Source: Ensifer sp. USDA 6670
Lineage (GTDB): Bacteria > Pseudomonadota > Alphaproteobacteria > Rhizobiales > Rhizobiaceae
Length of the DNA: 64,000 nucleotides
Reading direction: 5' to 3'
Assembly: GCA_000421085.1 (NCBI GenBank)
Contig: ATWE01000013.1
Coordinates: 62,001-126,000, forward strand
Under the pieces are notes generated by a model. The model worked only from the letters and a program-made list of their open reading frames with translations. It had not been told where the DNA came from and searched no databases. Every line of letters starts with the position of its first letter. Within the stretch, counting starts at the first letter, position 1. Of the stretch, positions 43,699 to 52,790 are shown piece after piece. The translations under genes were made by a program, and so were the position numbers.

Positions 43699-44922
43699 AT
43701 GGACATTGCGATGCGCATGAACCGCCCGATATTGGCCGCCGCTCTGGCATCCGTGATTTTTCTCGCGGGTTGCCAGAAGAATGAAGAACAGCAGGCCGCG
43801 GCTGCCGCCCCTCCGCCGTCGCCGGTCGCCGTCTTCACCACGAAGGCGGAACCGCTGCCGATCACCAACGAACTGCCGGGCCGCATCACCGCTACCCGCA
43901 TCGCCGAAGTCCGCCCGCGCATCTCCGGCATCGTCGTCGAGCGGGTGTTCGAGCAGGGCACCATCGTCAAGGAAGGCGACGTGCTCTACCGCATCGACCC
44001 GGCACCGTTTCAGGTCAAGGTCGACAGCGCCGAGGCGACGCTGAAGCGCGCTCAGGCGGTGGTCGATCAGGCCAAGCGGACGGCCGACCGCCAGTCGCGG
44101 TTGAAGGAGGCGCAGGTCACGGCGGTGCAGCAGTATGACGACGCCATCGCGGCCCTCGCACAGGCCGAGGCCGATGTCGGAATCGCCGAGGCAGGACTCG
44201 CCGAGGCCAAGCTCAATCTGCAATATACGAACGTCACGGCTCCGATCAGCGGCCGGATCGGCCGCGCGCTAATCACCGAAGGCGCGCTCGTCAACACCAA
44301 CGACACGCAGAACCTTGCGACGATCCAGCAGCTCGACCCGATCTATGCCGATTTCACCCAGTCCGCGACCGACCTGATCCGCCTGCGCAAGGCGCTCAAG
44401 GACGGTCAGTGGATGAGCGCCAACAACGAGGCCGAGGTTCAGCTGATCCTCGACGACGGAACGCCCTACGCGCTGAAAGGCAGGCTGCTCTTCTCCGAAG
44501 CCGCCGTCGACGCGACGACAGGTCAGGTGACGCTGCGCGGCGAGTTCCCCAACCCGAACAACGATCTGCTGCCGGGCATGTATGTCCGCGTCCAGATCCA
44601 GCAGGGTTTGGAAAAGGACGCGATCACCGTGCCGCAGCAGGCCGTCCAGCGCAACAATGCCGGCCAGTCGCAGGTCTATGTGGTGAATGCCGACAGCAAG
44701 GTCGAATTCCGCAACGTCACGCTCGGCCGCACCGTCGGCGAGCGTTGGCAGGTGACCTCCGGCCTCAAGCCCGGCGAAAAGGTCATTGTCGAGGGCTTCC
44801 AGAAGGTCGGCCCGGGCGCGCCCGTGCAGCCTTCCGACTGGGACCCGAACGCAAAGCCCGCGCCCGAACAGGCCAGCGCTTCGGCGGATGCCGGCGAAAA
44901 GCCCGCCACCGAAGTGAAGTGA
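43699..44922 (+). CDS. smeA: RND efflux pump periplasmic adaptor (AcrA/SmeA-like)
   Basis: The 407-residue lipoprotein links the inner-membrane RND pump to an outer-membrane channel. It has a lipobox (SVIFLAGC, Cys at about residue 26), the first beta-strand segment AVFTTKAEPLPITNELPGRITATRIAEVRPRISGIVVERVFEQGTIVKEGDVLYRIDPAPFQV, the alpha-hairpin (AEATLKRAQAVVDQAKRTADRQSRLKEAQVTAVQQYDDAIAALAQAEADVG) and the beta-barrel domain. Starts at 43699, 43711 and 43717 are possible; none has a strong ribosome site. It is 10 bp before smeB. No TolC-type gene is nearby. The symbol follows the S. meliloti SmeAB system, to which it appears equivalent. Confidence 0.9.
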   Translation: MDIAMRMNRPILAAALASVIFLAGCQKNEEQQAAAAAPPPSPVAVFTTKAEPLPITNELPGRITATRIAEVRPRISGIVVERVFEQGTIVKEGDVLYRIDPAPFQVKVDSAEATLKRAQAVVDQAKRTADRQSRLKEAQVTAVQQYDDAIAALAQAEADVGIAEAGLAEAKLNLQYTNVTAPISGRIGRALITEGALVNTNDTQNLATIQQLDPIYADFTQSATDLIRLRKALKDGQWMSANNEAEVQLILDDGTPYALKGRLLFSEAAVDATTGQVTLRGEFPNPNNDLLPGMYVRVQIQQGLEKDAITVPQQAVQRNNAGQSQVYVVNADSKVEFRNVTLGRTVGERWQVTSGLKPGEKVIVEGFQKVGPGAPVQPSDWDPNAKPAPEQASASADAGEKPATEVK

Positions 44923-44932
44923 GACCTATATC

Positions 44933-47900
44933 ATGCCCAGTTTTTTCATAGACAGGCCGATCTTTGCCTGGGTGGTGGCGATCTTCATCATGATCGCCGG
45001 CATCATCGCCATCCCGCTCCTGCCGGTTTCGCAGTATCCGGATGTCGCACCGCCGCAGATATCGATCAATACCAATTATCCCGGCGCCTCGTCGCAGGAC
45101 ACCTATCAGAGCGTCACGCGGCTGATCGAGGATGAACTGAACGGCGTCGAGGGGCTGCTTTACTTCGAATCGTCGACCAGCTCCTCCGGCTCGGTCTCGA
45201 TCGACGCCACCTTCCAGCCGGGTACCGATCCGAGCCAGGCCTCGGTCGACATCCAGAACCGGGTGCAGCGCGTCGAACCGCGCCTGCCCGACCCCGTCAG
45301 GCAGCAAGGCGTGCAGGTGGACGAGGCCGGCGCCGGCTTCCTGCTGATCATCTCGCTGACGTCGACCGACGGTTCGATGGACGCGATCGGCCTTGGCGAT
45401 TATCTCAGCCGCAATGTGCTCAGCGAAATCCAGCGCGTGCCCGGCGTCGGACGGGCCCAGCTCTTTGCGACCGAGCGCTCGATGCGCGTCTGGCTCGATC
45501 CCGACAAGATGCTCGGTCTCAACCTGACGGCGGCCGACGTCACGGCGGCGATCCAGGCTCAGAACGCCCAGATCGCCTCGGGCTCGATCGGCGCCCAGCC
45601 GAATCCGATCACGCAGCAAGTCACCGCTCCGGTCGTCATCAAGGGTCAGCTTTCGAGCCCGGAGGAATTCGGTGCCATCGTGCTCAGGGCGAATGCCGAC
45701 GGATCCGCCGTGCGGCTGCGCGACGTCGCGCGCCTCGAGATCGGCGGCGAAAGCTACACCTTCTCCACCCGCCTCAACGGCAGCCCCTCGGCCGCCATTG
45801 CCGTGCAGCTCTCTCCGAGCGGCAATGCGATGTCGACCTCGGCAGCGATCAAGGCGCGCATGGACGAGCTGGCGCAGTTCTTCCCGGAAGGGCTCGAATA
45901 TTCGATCCCCTATGACACCTCGCCTTTCGTCGCGGTGTCGATCGAGAAGGTGCTGCACACCCTCGTCGAGGCCGTCGGACTCGTCTTCCTGGTGATGTTC
46001 CTGTTCCTGCAGAACGTCCGCTATACGCTTATTCCCACCATCGTCGTGCCGGTCGCCCTGCTCGGCACCTGCGCGGTCATGCTGGCGATGGGCTTCTCGA
46101 TCAACGTGCTCACGATGTTCGGCATGGTGCTGGCGATCGGCATCCTCGTCGACGATGCGATCATCGTCGTCGAGAACGTCGAGCGCATCATGTCGGAAGA
46201 GGGCCTGACGCCAAAGGATGCCACCCGCAAGGCGATGAAGCAGATCACCGGTGCTGTGATCGGCATCACGCTGGTGCTGGCTTCGGTGTTCATCCCGATG
46301 GCCTTCTTCCCGGGCGCCGTCGGCGTGATCTACCGCCAGTTCAGCCTGACCATGGTCGTTTCGATCCTGTTCTCGGCGCTGCTTGCGCTCTCGCTGACGC
46401 CGGCACTCTGCGCGAGCTTCCTCAAGCAGGTTCCAAAGGGTCACCATCACGCCAAGCGCGGCTTCTTCGGTTGGTTCAACCGCGGTTTCGACCGGACGTC
46501 GCACGGCTACACGCGCGTTGTCGGAGGCGTCGTCAGGCGCACCGGCCGCTTCATGATCATCTATCTGGCTTTGCTCGCCGCAATGGGCTGGGCATTTCTC
46601 AACCTGCCCTCGTCCTTCCTGCCCGACGAGGACCAGGGCTATGTCATCGTCATGATGCAATTGCCCTCGGAAGCGACGGCAAACCGGACCACGGAGGTGA
46701 TCGAGCAGACCGAGAAGATCTTCGGCCAGGAAAAGGCGGTCGACACTATCGTGGCGATCAACGGCTTCTCCTTCTTCGGCAGCGGTCAGAACGCGGGTCT
46801 TGCATTCGTGACGCTCAAGGACTGGAGCGAGCGCGACGCCGACAACGCCGCCCAGTCGATCGCAGGTCGTGCGACGATGGCGATGAGCCAGATCAAGGAC
46901 GCCATCAGCTTCGCGCTGTCGCCTCCGGCGATCCAGGGCCTTGGAACGACGGGCGGTTTCTCCTTCCGCCTCCAGGACCGTGCGGGTCTCGGCGAAGCGG
47001 CACTCGCCGAAGCGCGCGACCAGCTACTCGGCCTCGCTTCCCAGAGCAAGGTCCTGACCGGTGTCCGCTTCGAGGGCATGCCCGATGCGGCCCAGGTCAG
47101 CGTCAACATCGACCGCGAAAAAGCCAATACCTTTGGCGTGACCTTTGCCGACATCAACTCGACCATCTCGACCAATCTCGGTTCGTCCTATGTCAACGAC
47201 TTCCCGAATGCCGGCCGCATGCAGCGCGTGACGGTGCAGGCGGACGAGACGAAGCGCATGCAGACCGCGGACCTCCTCAACCTCAACGTTCGCAACTCCA
47301 ATGGCGGCATGGTTCCGCTCTCGGCATTCGCGAATGTGGAATGGGTCAAGGCGCCGACGCAGACGGTGGGCTACAACGGCTATCCGGCGGTCCGCATCAG
47401 CGGCGAGGCGGCTCCCGGCTACTCCTCCGGCGACGCGATCGCCGAGATGGAGCGTCTGGTGGCTGAGCTTCCCGCGGGCTTCGGCTATGAGTGGACGGGG
47501 CAGTCGCTGCAGGAAATCCAGTCGGGCTCGCAGGCGCCGCTCCTGATCGCGCTCTCCTGCCTGCTCGTCTTCCTGTGCCTGGCCGCGCTCTATGAGAGCT
47601 GGTCCATTCCGGTCTCGGTCATCATGGTCGTGCCGCTCGGCGTCATCGGCGCCGTGCTTGCGGTGACCATGCGCGACATGCCCAACGACGTCTACTTCAA
47701 GGTCGGCCTGATCGCGATCATCGGGCTCTCGGCAAAGAACGCGATCCTGATCATCGAGTTCGCCAAGGAACTCCGCGAACAGGGCAAATCGCTCATCGAC
47801 GCGACGCTGGAGGCTGCGCATCTGCGCTTCCGGCCGATCCTGATGACCTCGCTCGCCTTCACCCTCGGCGTTCTGCCGCTGGCGATCGCGACAGGCGCAA

Positions 47901-48079
47901 GCTCCGGCAGCCAGCGCGCCATCGGCACAGGCGTCATGGGCGGCATGATCTCGGCGACGGTGCTGGCGATCTTCTTCGTTCCGGTCTTCTTCGTGTTCGT
48001 CATGAAGATCTTCGAAAGGGCAAGAGCGGCGCCCGAGGCGGCTAAGCCCGCATCCGAAACCGCCGGCCCCGCCGAGTGA
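44933..48079 (+). CDS. smeB: RND multidrug efflux pump inner-membrane subunit (AcrB/SmeB-like)
   Basis: The 1048-residue protein is a full-length HAE1-type RND pump with twelve helices and two large periplasmic loops. Visible features: FFIDRPIFAWVVAIFIMIAGIIAI (helix 1), YPDVAPPQISINTNYPGASSQ, the proton-relay helix 4 GMVLAIGILVDDAIIVVENVERIM (two adjacent Asp), helix 10 with SAKNAILIIEFAKELREQG (the Lys) and GSSYVNDFPNAGRMQRVTVQAD in the second loop. It expels many drugs by proton antiport as a trimer. A long open frame on the other strand is an artefact. Confidence 0.95.
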   Translation: MPSFFIDRPIFAWVVAIFIMIAGIIAIPLLPVSQYPDVAPPQISINTNYPGASSQDTYQSVTRLIEDELNGVEGLLYFESSTSSSGSVSIDATFQPGTDPSQASVDIQNRVQRVEPRLPDPVRQQGVQVDEAGAGFLLIISLTSTDGSMDAIGLGDYLSRNVLSEIQRVPGVGRAQLFATERSMRVWLDPDKMLGLNLTAADVTAAIQAQNAQIASGSIGAQPNPITQQVTAPVVIKGQLSSPEEFGAIVLRANADGSAVRLRDVARLEIGGESYTFSTRLNGSPSAAIAVQLSPSGNAMSTSAAIKARMDELAQFFPEGLEYSIPYDTSPFVAVSIEKVLHTLVEAVGLVFLVMFLFLQNVRYTLIPTIVVPVALLGTCAVMLAMGFSINVLTMFGMVLAIGILVDDAIIVVENVERIMSEEGLTPKDATRKAMKQITGAVIGITLVLASVFIPMAFFPGAVGVIYRQFSLTMVVSILFSALLALSLTPALCASFLKQVPKGHHHAKRGFFGWFNRGFDRTSHGYTRVVGGVVRRTGRFMIIYLALLAAMGWAFLNLPSSFLPDEDQGYVIVMMQLPSEATANRTTEVIEQTEKIFGQEKAVDTIVAINGFSFFGSGQNAGLAFVTLKDWSERDADNAAQSIAGRATMAMSQIKDAISFALSPPAIQGLGTTGGFSFRLQDRAGLGEAALAEARDQLLGLASQSKVLTGVRFEGMPDAAQVSVNIDREKANTFGVTFADINSTISTNLGSSYVNDFPNAGRMQRVTVQADETKRMQTADLLNLNVRNSNGGMVPLSAFANVEWVKAPTQTVGYNGYPAVRISGEAAPGYSSGDAIAEMERLVAELPAGFGYEWTGQSLQEIQSGSQAPLLIALSCLLVFLCLAALYESWSIPVSVIMVVPLGVIGAVLAVTMRDMPNDVYFKVGLIAIIGLSAKNAILIIEFAKELREQGKSLIDATLEAAHLRFRPILMTSLAFTLGVLPLAIATGASSGSQRAIGTGVMGGMISATVLAIFFVPVFFVFVMKIFERARAAPEAAKPASETAGPAE

Positions 48080-48086
48080 AATCGAA

Positions 48087-48117
48087 GACGGCCCGCCCCG
48101 AAACCAGGCGGGCCGTC
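48087..48117 (+). terminator. Strong hairpin between smeB and the TetR gene
   Basis: An 11-bp perfect stem GACGGCCCGCC (48087-48097) with complement at 48107-48117 and a 9-nt loop follows the smeB stop by 7 bp. There is no T-run, so it may reduce rather than stop read-through into the regulator gene. Confidence 0.6.
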
Positions 48118-48138
48118 GCTTAAGGAGAACTGGAATAA

Positions 48139-48783
48139 ATGCGCCGAACCAAGGCCGACGCCGAGGCTACAAGACAGAAGATCCTGTGCGCCGCCGAGCG
48201 TATGTTCTACAAGAAGGGCGTCCCGAATACGACGCTCGAGGAAGTGGCGAAGGAGGCGGGTGTCACCCGCGGCGCCATCTACTGGCACTTCGCCAACAAG
48301 ACGGATCTCTTCCTCGCCCTTTACGAGGCCGTTCCACTACCCCACGAAGACATGATCGCGCGCGAGATCGAAACGGAAGCCATCGACACGCTCGCCATCG
48401 TCGAGAGCGCGACCAGCGACTGGCTGACGACGCTGGCCGCGGACGAGCAGCGGCAACGCATTCTCGCGATCATGCTGCGCTGCGACTACGACAACGACAT
48501 GTCCGCCGTTCTCGTGCGCCAACGTGAAATCGAGGAACGCCACGATGCCCTGCTCGAGCTTGCCTTCGCCCGCGCACTCGAAAGGGGTCAGTTGCAGGAG
48601 CACTGGGCGCCGCCGACTGCGGCGCGGGCCCTGCGCTGGATGATGATGGGGCTCTGTACCGAATGGCTGCTCTTCGGCCGCCGCTTCGACCTCGTGGCCC
48701 AAGGGAGCGAAGCGCTCCAGTCTCTGTTTGCGGGCTTCCGGCGGGTGCCGGCTCGCGGCGCCGAAAAGAAGACGCCCGCGTGA
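48139..48783 (+). CDS. TetR/AcrR-family regulator of the efflux pump (SmeR/TtgR-like)
   Basis: The 214-residue protein has the TetR HTH (ATRQKILCAAERMFYKKGVPNTTLEEVAKEAGVTRGAIYWHFANKTDLFLALYE) and an AcrR/TtgR-type C-terminal ligand domain (PLPHEDMIAREIETEAIDTLAIVES, LARALERGQL-like FARALERGQLQEHWAPPTAARALRWMMMGLCTEWLL). Such repressors release the pump operon when a drug binds. It is encoded downstream of smeB on the same strand rather than divergently; AAGGAG precedes the ATG. The operator over the smeA promoter fits. Confidence 0.9.
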   Translation: MRRTKADAEATRQKILCAAERMFYKKGVPNTTLEEVAKEAGVTRGAIYWHFANKTDLFLALYEAVPLPHEDMIAREIETEAIDTLAIVESATSDWLTTLAADEQRQRILAIMLRCDYDNDMSAVLVRQREIEERHDALLELAFARALERGQLQEHWAPPTAARALRWMMMGLCTEWLLFGRRFDLVAQGSEALQSLFAGFRRVPARGAEKKTPA

Positions 48784-48993
48784 ACACCGGGCGCACTGGC
48801 CGGAGGGGCATCGGGGCGGACTGACCGCTCTCAAAGCATCCGTTCGATCCGGGGTCTCATCGAGACGGGTGAGGGCCGACCCTCCCTCGCGCCGCCTTCC
48901 CGCAGGGCGAGTGAGCCCATCGAAACTATGAATACGTCGCGGTCATCGGCGCCCTCTCCGGACACGTCAAGCAATCGATCATTGAAGGCACTC
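48784..48993. other. Gene-free stretch between TetR gene and iron-uptake gene
   Basis: The 360-bp gap from 48784 to 49143 contains no supportable gene. Its right part has the promoter and IRO box listed separately; in the left part I see nothing beyond GC-rich non-coding sequence. Confidence 0.6.
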
Positions 48994-49045
48994 TTGACGG
49001 TTACAATCACGGGTGACTATAGGATATTCTTGACTATTGGGCTCA
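48994..49045 (+). promoter_or_regulatory. Promoter with RirA-type IRO box
   Basis: A -35 box TTGACG (48994-48999) and a -10 box TATAGG (49018-49023), 18 bp apart, are followed at the expected start point by TGA-CTATTGGGC-TCA (49031-49045), with flanking T and A giving TTGA-N9-TCAA. TGA-N9-TCA is the iron-responsive operator (IRO) consensus bound by RirA in rhizobia. This places the binding-protein gene under iron repression. Confidence 0.7.
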
Positions 49046-49143
49046 AGATATATTCCCGATGCAGGCTTTTCCGGCCTATCATTTTGGGTGGCGCTCGGCC
49101 TATGGCGCAAACCGCGCCAATTCATTCGTGGGAGAGAATTATC

Positions 49144-50310
49144 GTGAGGAGAGAAGCTTCGGTACTGCGTATCCTGATCGCCTTCCTGGCCATGCTGGTT
49201 CCGGCGGTCGCGTTCGCCGAGGAGCAGGCAGCGACGGACAGGCAAGCGCCGATCGTCGTCACGGACATCGCCGGTCGTGAAGTGACGGTGAACGCGCCGG
49301 TCAAGCGCATCCTTCTTGGAGAGGGGCGGCAGCTTTATCTCATCGCATCGCTCGACACTGAAGATCCATTGGGTCGCGTCGTCGCATGGCGCAATGATCT
49401 GATTGATGCCGACCCGGCCACCTATGCGCAGTATCGCGAAACCTTTCCTAAACTGGCGAAGCTGCCGGCCTTTCCGGGCCAGGAGAATGGCTTGATCGAC
49501 ATAGAGTCGACCATTGTCCTGAGGCCCGATGTGGTCCTGCTCAATCTTGAGGCCATGCGCGCCAACGAGGACGCCAAATATATCGAGAAGCTGGCCGAGC
49601 TGAAGATTCCGGTCCTCTATATCGACTTCCGCCACTATCCACTGAAGAATACCGAACCGACCATCCGCCTCCTCGGCAAGATCATGGGTCGCGAGGCGCG
49701 CGCCGAAGAAATCATCGAATTCCGCCATCAGGCCATGGCCCGCGTCACCGACGTCATCGCCCGCGCGAAGCCGGAGCGGCCCAAGGTCTTCATCGAGCGC
49801 ATCGGCGGCTATGCCGACGATTGCTGCCTTTCCTTCGGCGCGGAAAATTTCGGCAAATATGTCGAGCTTGCCGGCGGCCGCAATATCGGCAGCGACGTTC
49901 TTCCCTCGACCTTTGGGCAGCTCAACCCCGAGCAGGTGATTGCCGCCAATCCGGAGCATGTCGTCGTCACCAGCGCTGATTGGGAAGCCTATGTGCCCGG
50001 TGGACATTGGATCCCGCTCGGCCCAGGAGCCGATCCGAAGGTGACCCGTCAAAAGCTCGAATGGTTCACCAGCCGCAGCGCCTACACCGATATCTCAGCC
50101 CAGAAGGCGCAGAACTTCCACGGCATCTGGCATCAGTTTTATAACAGCCCCTATGAGTTCTTTGCGGTCCAGCAACTGGCGAAATGGTTCCATCCGGACC
50201 TCTTTGCCGATCTCGATCCGGACGTGACATTTGCGGAGTATCATCGCCGTTTCCTGCCCATCCCCTACAAGCCCGGCTATGCCGCGAGCCTCGCCGCCCG
50301 CACCGACTGA
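49144..50310 (+). CDS. Iron-siderophore ABC transporter substrate-binding protein
   Basis: The 388-residue protein has a signal peptide (SVLRILIAFLAMLVPAVAFA) and the FecB/BtuF-type fold: IVVTDIAGREVTVNAPVKRILLGEGRQLYLIASL, DIESTIVLRPDVVLLNLEAM, AELKIPVLYIDFRHYP, TIRLLGKIMGREARAEEIIEF and LNPEQVIAANPEHVVVTSADW. It probably carries an iron chelate through the periplasm. GTG at 49144 with GGGAGAG upstream is taken as start; an ATG at 49102 would give an unusually long n-region. No permease or ATPase gene is adjacent. An Asp-Asp-Cys-Cys motif (ADDCCLSFG) in the middle is unusual for the family. Confidence 0.85.
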   Translation: MRREASVLRILIAFLAMLVPAVAFAEEQAATDRQAPIVVTDIAGREVTVNAPVKRILLGEGRQLYLIASLDTEDPLGRVVAWRNDLIDADPATYAQYRETFPKLAKLPAFPGQENGLIDIESTIVLRPDVVLLNLEAMRANEDAKYIEKLAELKIPVLYIDFRHYPLKNTEPTIRLLGKIMGREARAEEIIEFRHQAMARVTDVIARAKPERPKVFIERIGGYADDCCLSFGAENFGKYVELAGGRNIGSDVLPSTFGQLNPEQVIAANPEHVVVTSADWEAYVPGGHWIPLGPGADPKVTRQKLEWFTSRSAYTDISAQKAQNFHGIWHQFYNSPYEFFAVQQLAKWFHPDLFADLDPDVTFAEYHRRFLPIPYKPGYAASLAARTD

Positions 50311-50472
50311 CCGTCCGAACTCGATGGCTTCAAGCGAGCGAGGCTCTTGTCGACGGAGCCTCGCCTAGATTGCGATGATTTTTGGTCGGGTCGACCTAAC
50401 ATCATGAACGTGATCGATTCAAATAGTTAGAGCGGCAGCGCCATCTCTTCCGCGGCGAGAGTCGCACCGACA

Positions 50473-52605
50473 TCAGAAATCGGTCGTCATCGAAACCTTC
50501 ACGGTCAGTGGCGCACCTTGCGATATCGTCCCGTAACTTGCGACACCCGACCAGTAGTCGAGATCGAAGACATTCTCGACATCCGCGCGGAACGTGACCG
50601 GCCTTTCCTTGATCTCGGTCAGGTATCTGGCGCCGAGATCGAGCCGGGTCCATGAGGGGATTTCCTGGGTATTTGCCGAGTTGACAAACTGCTCGTCCGT
50701 GTGGATGACGTTGCCGGCGAGCGTCAAGCCCGGTATGAACGGCGTATCCCACTCCGCACCGAGCCTGACTTGCAGCGATGGCACCCCGACCGGTGTGTTG
50801 CCGCGATTTTCGCCGATGTTGGTTTTCGTCAGTTCGCCATGAATGAAAGTCACGCCGCCGAGAACCCGAATGTCCTGGGTGACCTCTCCGAACACGCTCA
50901 ACTCCACGCCGCGATTGCGCTGCTTGCCGCCTTCAGCAAAGACGCCGTTTGCGCCAATCTCGCCGGATGGCTTTTCGATCTGGAAGGCACTGAGTGTCAC
51001 CGCAGCACGTCCGAAGTCGACCTTGGTACCGATCTCATATTGCCTGGATCTGTAGGGAGCGAGCGTTTCCCCCGCATTACTGGCCAGTTGCGGTGCGGTG
51101 TCGCCAACACCAAGACCTTCGATGTAATTGGCATAGAAGGCTACATTCTCCCATGGTTTGACGACGATGCCGGCAAGCGGGGTAAATGCGCTCTCATCGG
51201 AAGATGATGAAACCGCGCCGGTGCTGGGGCTGTAGTTTTCGGTGTCGATTTGCTGCCAGCGACCACCGAGCGTCAACAGCACGCGATCATCGAGCATCGA
51301 CATCGTGTCGGAGAGCGCGAAGCCGTAGAAAATGTTCTCCGACAGCCTTGGCACGTGGCCGGGTCGCGGCACATCCTGTTCGGGACGTGGGAGGGGATCG
51401 TACAGGTTCGTCGGTTGAGGGGTTCCGGAGTTCGAGCCGCGCGCGAGCGTCTGCCGGAGGCCGCTGACCTGGAACGTCACGGTGTGTTCGACCGCCTCCG
51501 TTTCGAACTCCGCACGCACGCCTGTCTCCGCCGTGAGTCGGTCGATGTCGAAGATGAAATTCTGCGGCGTGATGCTGACGTCGCCTGCGGAGTTAAGAAG
51601 CAGGGGGGTGCCGAAGAGCCGCTCGACGCGCGAATTGCCGCCGCCGACGGCTGCGAACACGGTGACGGCGTCGCTCAAATCGTATTCGACGCGGCCGAGC
51701 CACGACAGGTCGTCCGTCCTCGCCCATTCCCACGGCTCCTGGACGTTGGACCGGCCGTCCGGCGCATCGGGAATTTCAAAGCTGCCTACGGGGAAGAATG
51801 GGCGAAGCGGGGCATCGATGTCCTGCCGCTGCCCGATGACGTCCAGCGTTGCCCTGAAGTCTTCGCCCTCGTAATCGAGCGCAAGCGCGCCGACCGTCAC
51901 GTCGAGTGACTGGTTGTCGATTGCCGTGTCGCCCCCGTGATAACTGCCGTTGAAGCGAACGCCGAATTGGCGCTCATCGCCGAACCGGCGGCTGACGTCG
52001 ACATGTCCGCCGCCATAAATATCCGAAGCGTAATCGGTCGTGACACGGGTCAGGTCGACGTCCGGCGCGCGCTTCGGCACGATGTTGATGGTGCCCCCGA
52101 CGCTGCTGTTTGGCGAGATGCCGTAGAGGAGCGCGGTCGGCCCCTTGAGTACCTCTATGCGCTCCGCATAGTCTGTAAACAACCGGTAGGTAGGAGCGAC
52201 ACCAAAGACGCCGTCGAAGGCGACTTCGCCGAAATTCCCCTCGTTCAGCGGAAAGCCCCTGATGTAAAAGGAGTCCAGCATGCCGCCGGAGGCGTGCGTG
52301 CTCGTGACCGACGGGTCGTTGGCCACGACATCGGCCACCGTTCGCGCGCCCTGGTTTTCGATCGTCTCCGCCGTGTAGCTCGTGATGTTGAACGGCGTAT
52401 CCATGAAGTCGCGGTTGCCGAGCAGGCCCACGCGACCGCCGCGCGCCACCTGCCCCCCGGCATAGGCTTCCGGCTCAGTGCCGATCGTCCCGTTCGAGGT
52501 GCCCGCCTTCACCTCGATGCGCTCCAACAACGTCGCATCTTGCGCCAATGCGGCGCGGCTTACCGTAGCCAGCAATACAGCCATCAGTCCAACACGTAGT
52601 CCCAT
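50473..52605 (-). CDS. TonB-dependent siderophore receptor
   Basis: The 710-residue outer-membrane protein has a signal peptide (MGLRVGLMAVLLATVSRAALA), a plug domain (NRDFMDTPFNITSYTAETIENQGARTVADVVANDPSV, FYIRGFPLNEGNFGEVAFDGVFGVAPTYRLF, ERIEVLKGPTALLYGISPNSSVGGTINIVPKR) and a 22-strand barrel ending in a terminal Phe (VSMTTDF). The subtype is that of hydroxamate or similar siderophore receptors; the ligand is not known. The start at 52605 fits the signal peptide and has GAGGG upstream. It is convergent with the siderophore-binding-protein gene and has its own IRO box, so the two probably form one uptake route. Confidence 0.9.
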   Translation of the reverse strand: MGLRVGLMAVLLATVSRAALAQDATLLERIEVKAGTSNGTIGTEPEAYAGGQVARGGRVGLLGNRDFMDTPFNITSYTAETIENQGARTVADVVANDPSVTSTHASGGMLDSFYIRGFPLNEGNFGEVAFDGVFGVAPTYRLFTDYAERIEVLKGPTALLYGISPNSSVGGTINIVPKRAPDVDLTRVTTDYASDIYGGGHVDVSRRFGDERQFGVRFNGSYHGGDTAIDNQSLDVTVGALALDYEGEDFRATLDVIGQRQDIDAPLRPFFPVGSFEIPDAPDGRSNVQEPWEWARTDDLSWLGRVEYDLSDAVTVFAAVGGGNSRVERLFGTPLLLNSAGDVSITPQNFIFDIDRLTAETGVRAEFETEAVEHTVTFQVSGLRQTLARGSNSGTPQPTNLYDPLPRPEQDVPRPGHVPRLSENIFYGFALSDTMSMLDDRVLLTLGGRWQQIDTENYSPSTGAVSSSSDESAFTPLAGIVVKPWENVAFYANYIEGLGVGDTAPQLASNAGETLAPYRSRQYEIGTKVDFGRAAVTLSAFQIEKPSGEIGANGVFAEGGKQRNRGVELSVFGEVTQDIRVLGGVTFIHGELTKTNIGENRGNTPVGVPSLQVRLGAEWDTPFIPGLTLAGNVIHTDEQFVNSANTQEIPSWTRLDLGARYLTEIKERPVTFRADVENVFDLDYWSGVASYGTISQGAPLTVKVSMTTDF

Positions 52606-52691
52606 ACACAGCCCTCGCACAATGACGACCAAAGCAAACGGCTCGTCTCGGATGGAGCTCGTCCTTTGGCTCAATGGGCTGTTAGATAACT

Positions 52692-52706
52692 TGACTTTGT
52701 TAGTCA
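52692..52706 (-). promoter_or_regulatory. RirA-type IRO box upstream of the TonB receptor
   Basis: TGA-N9-TCA inside the palindrome TTGACT-N5-AGTCAA (52691-52707), 87 bp upstream of the receptor start. On the minus strand the TTGACT half doubles as a candidate -35 box, so binding would block RNA polymerase. The consensus is that of RirA. Confidence 0.75.
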
Positions 52707-52790
52707 ACATATTGAACGAATATCTGACCGCTCACTCACCGGCAGCTGCAACAAGGACCGGTATTTCGGACAGCTTCGTCGATGAATCGG

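Noticed and set aside
44783..46660. 625-codon minus-strand frame opposite smeB
   Set aside because: Same artefact as above: the complement of an RND pump gene gives His/Asp/Arg-rich sequence with no domain.
50340..50372. Inverted repeat GCGAGGCTC...GAGCCTCGC between the convergent iron genes as terminator
   Set aside because: It pairs well (GAGGCTC with GAGCCTC) but no T-run follows on either strand, so I could not assign it as a terminator with confidence.
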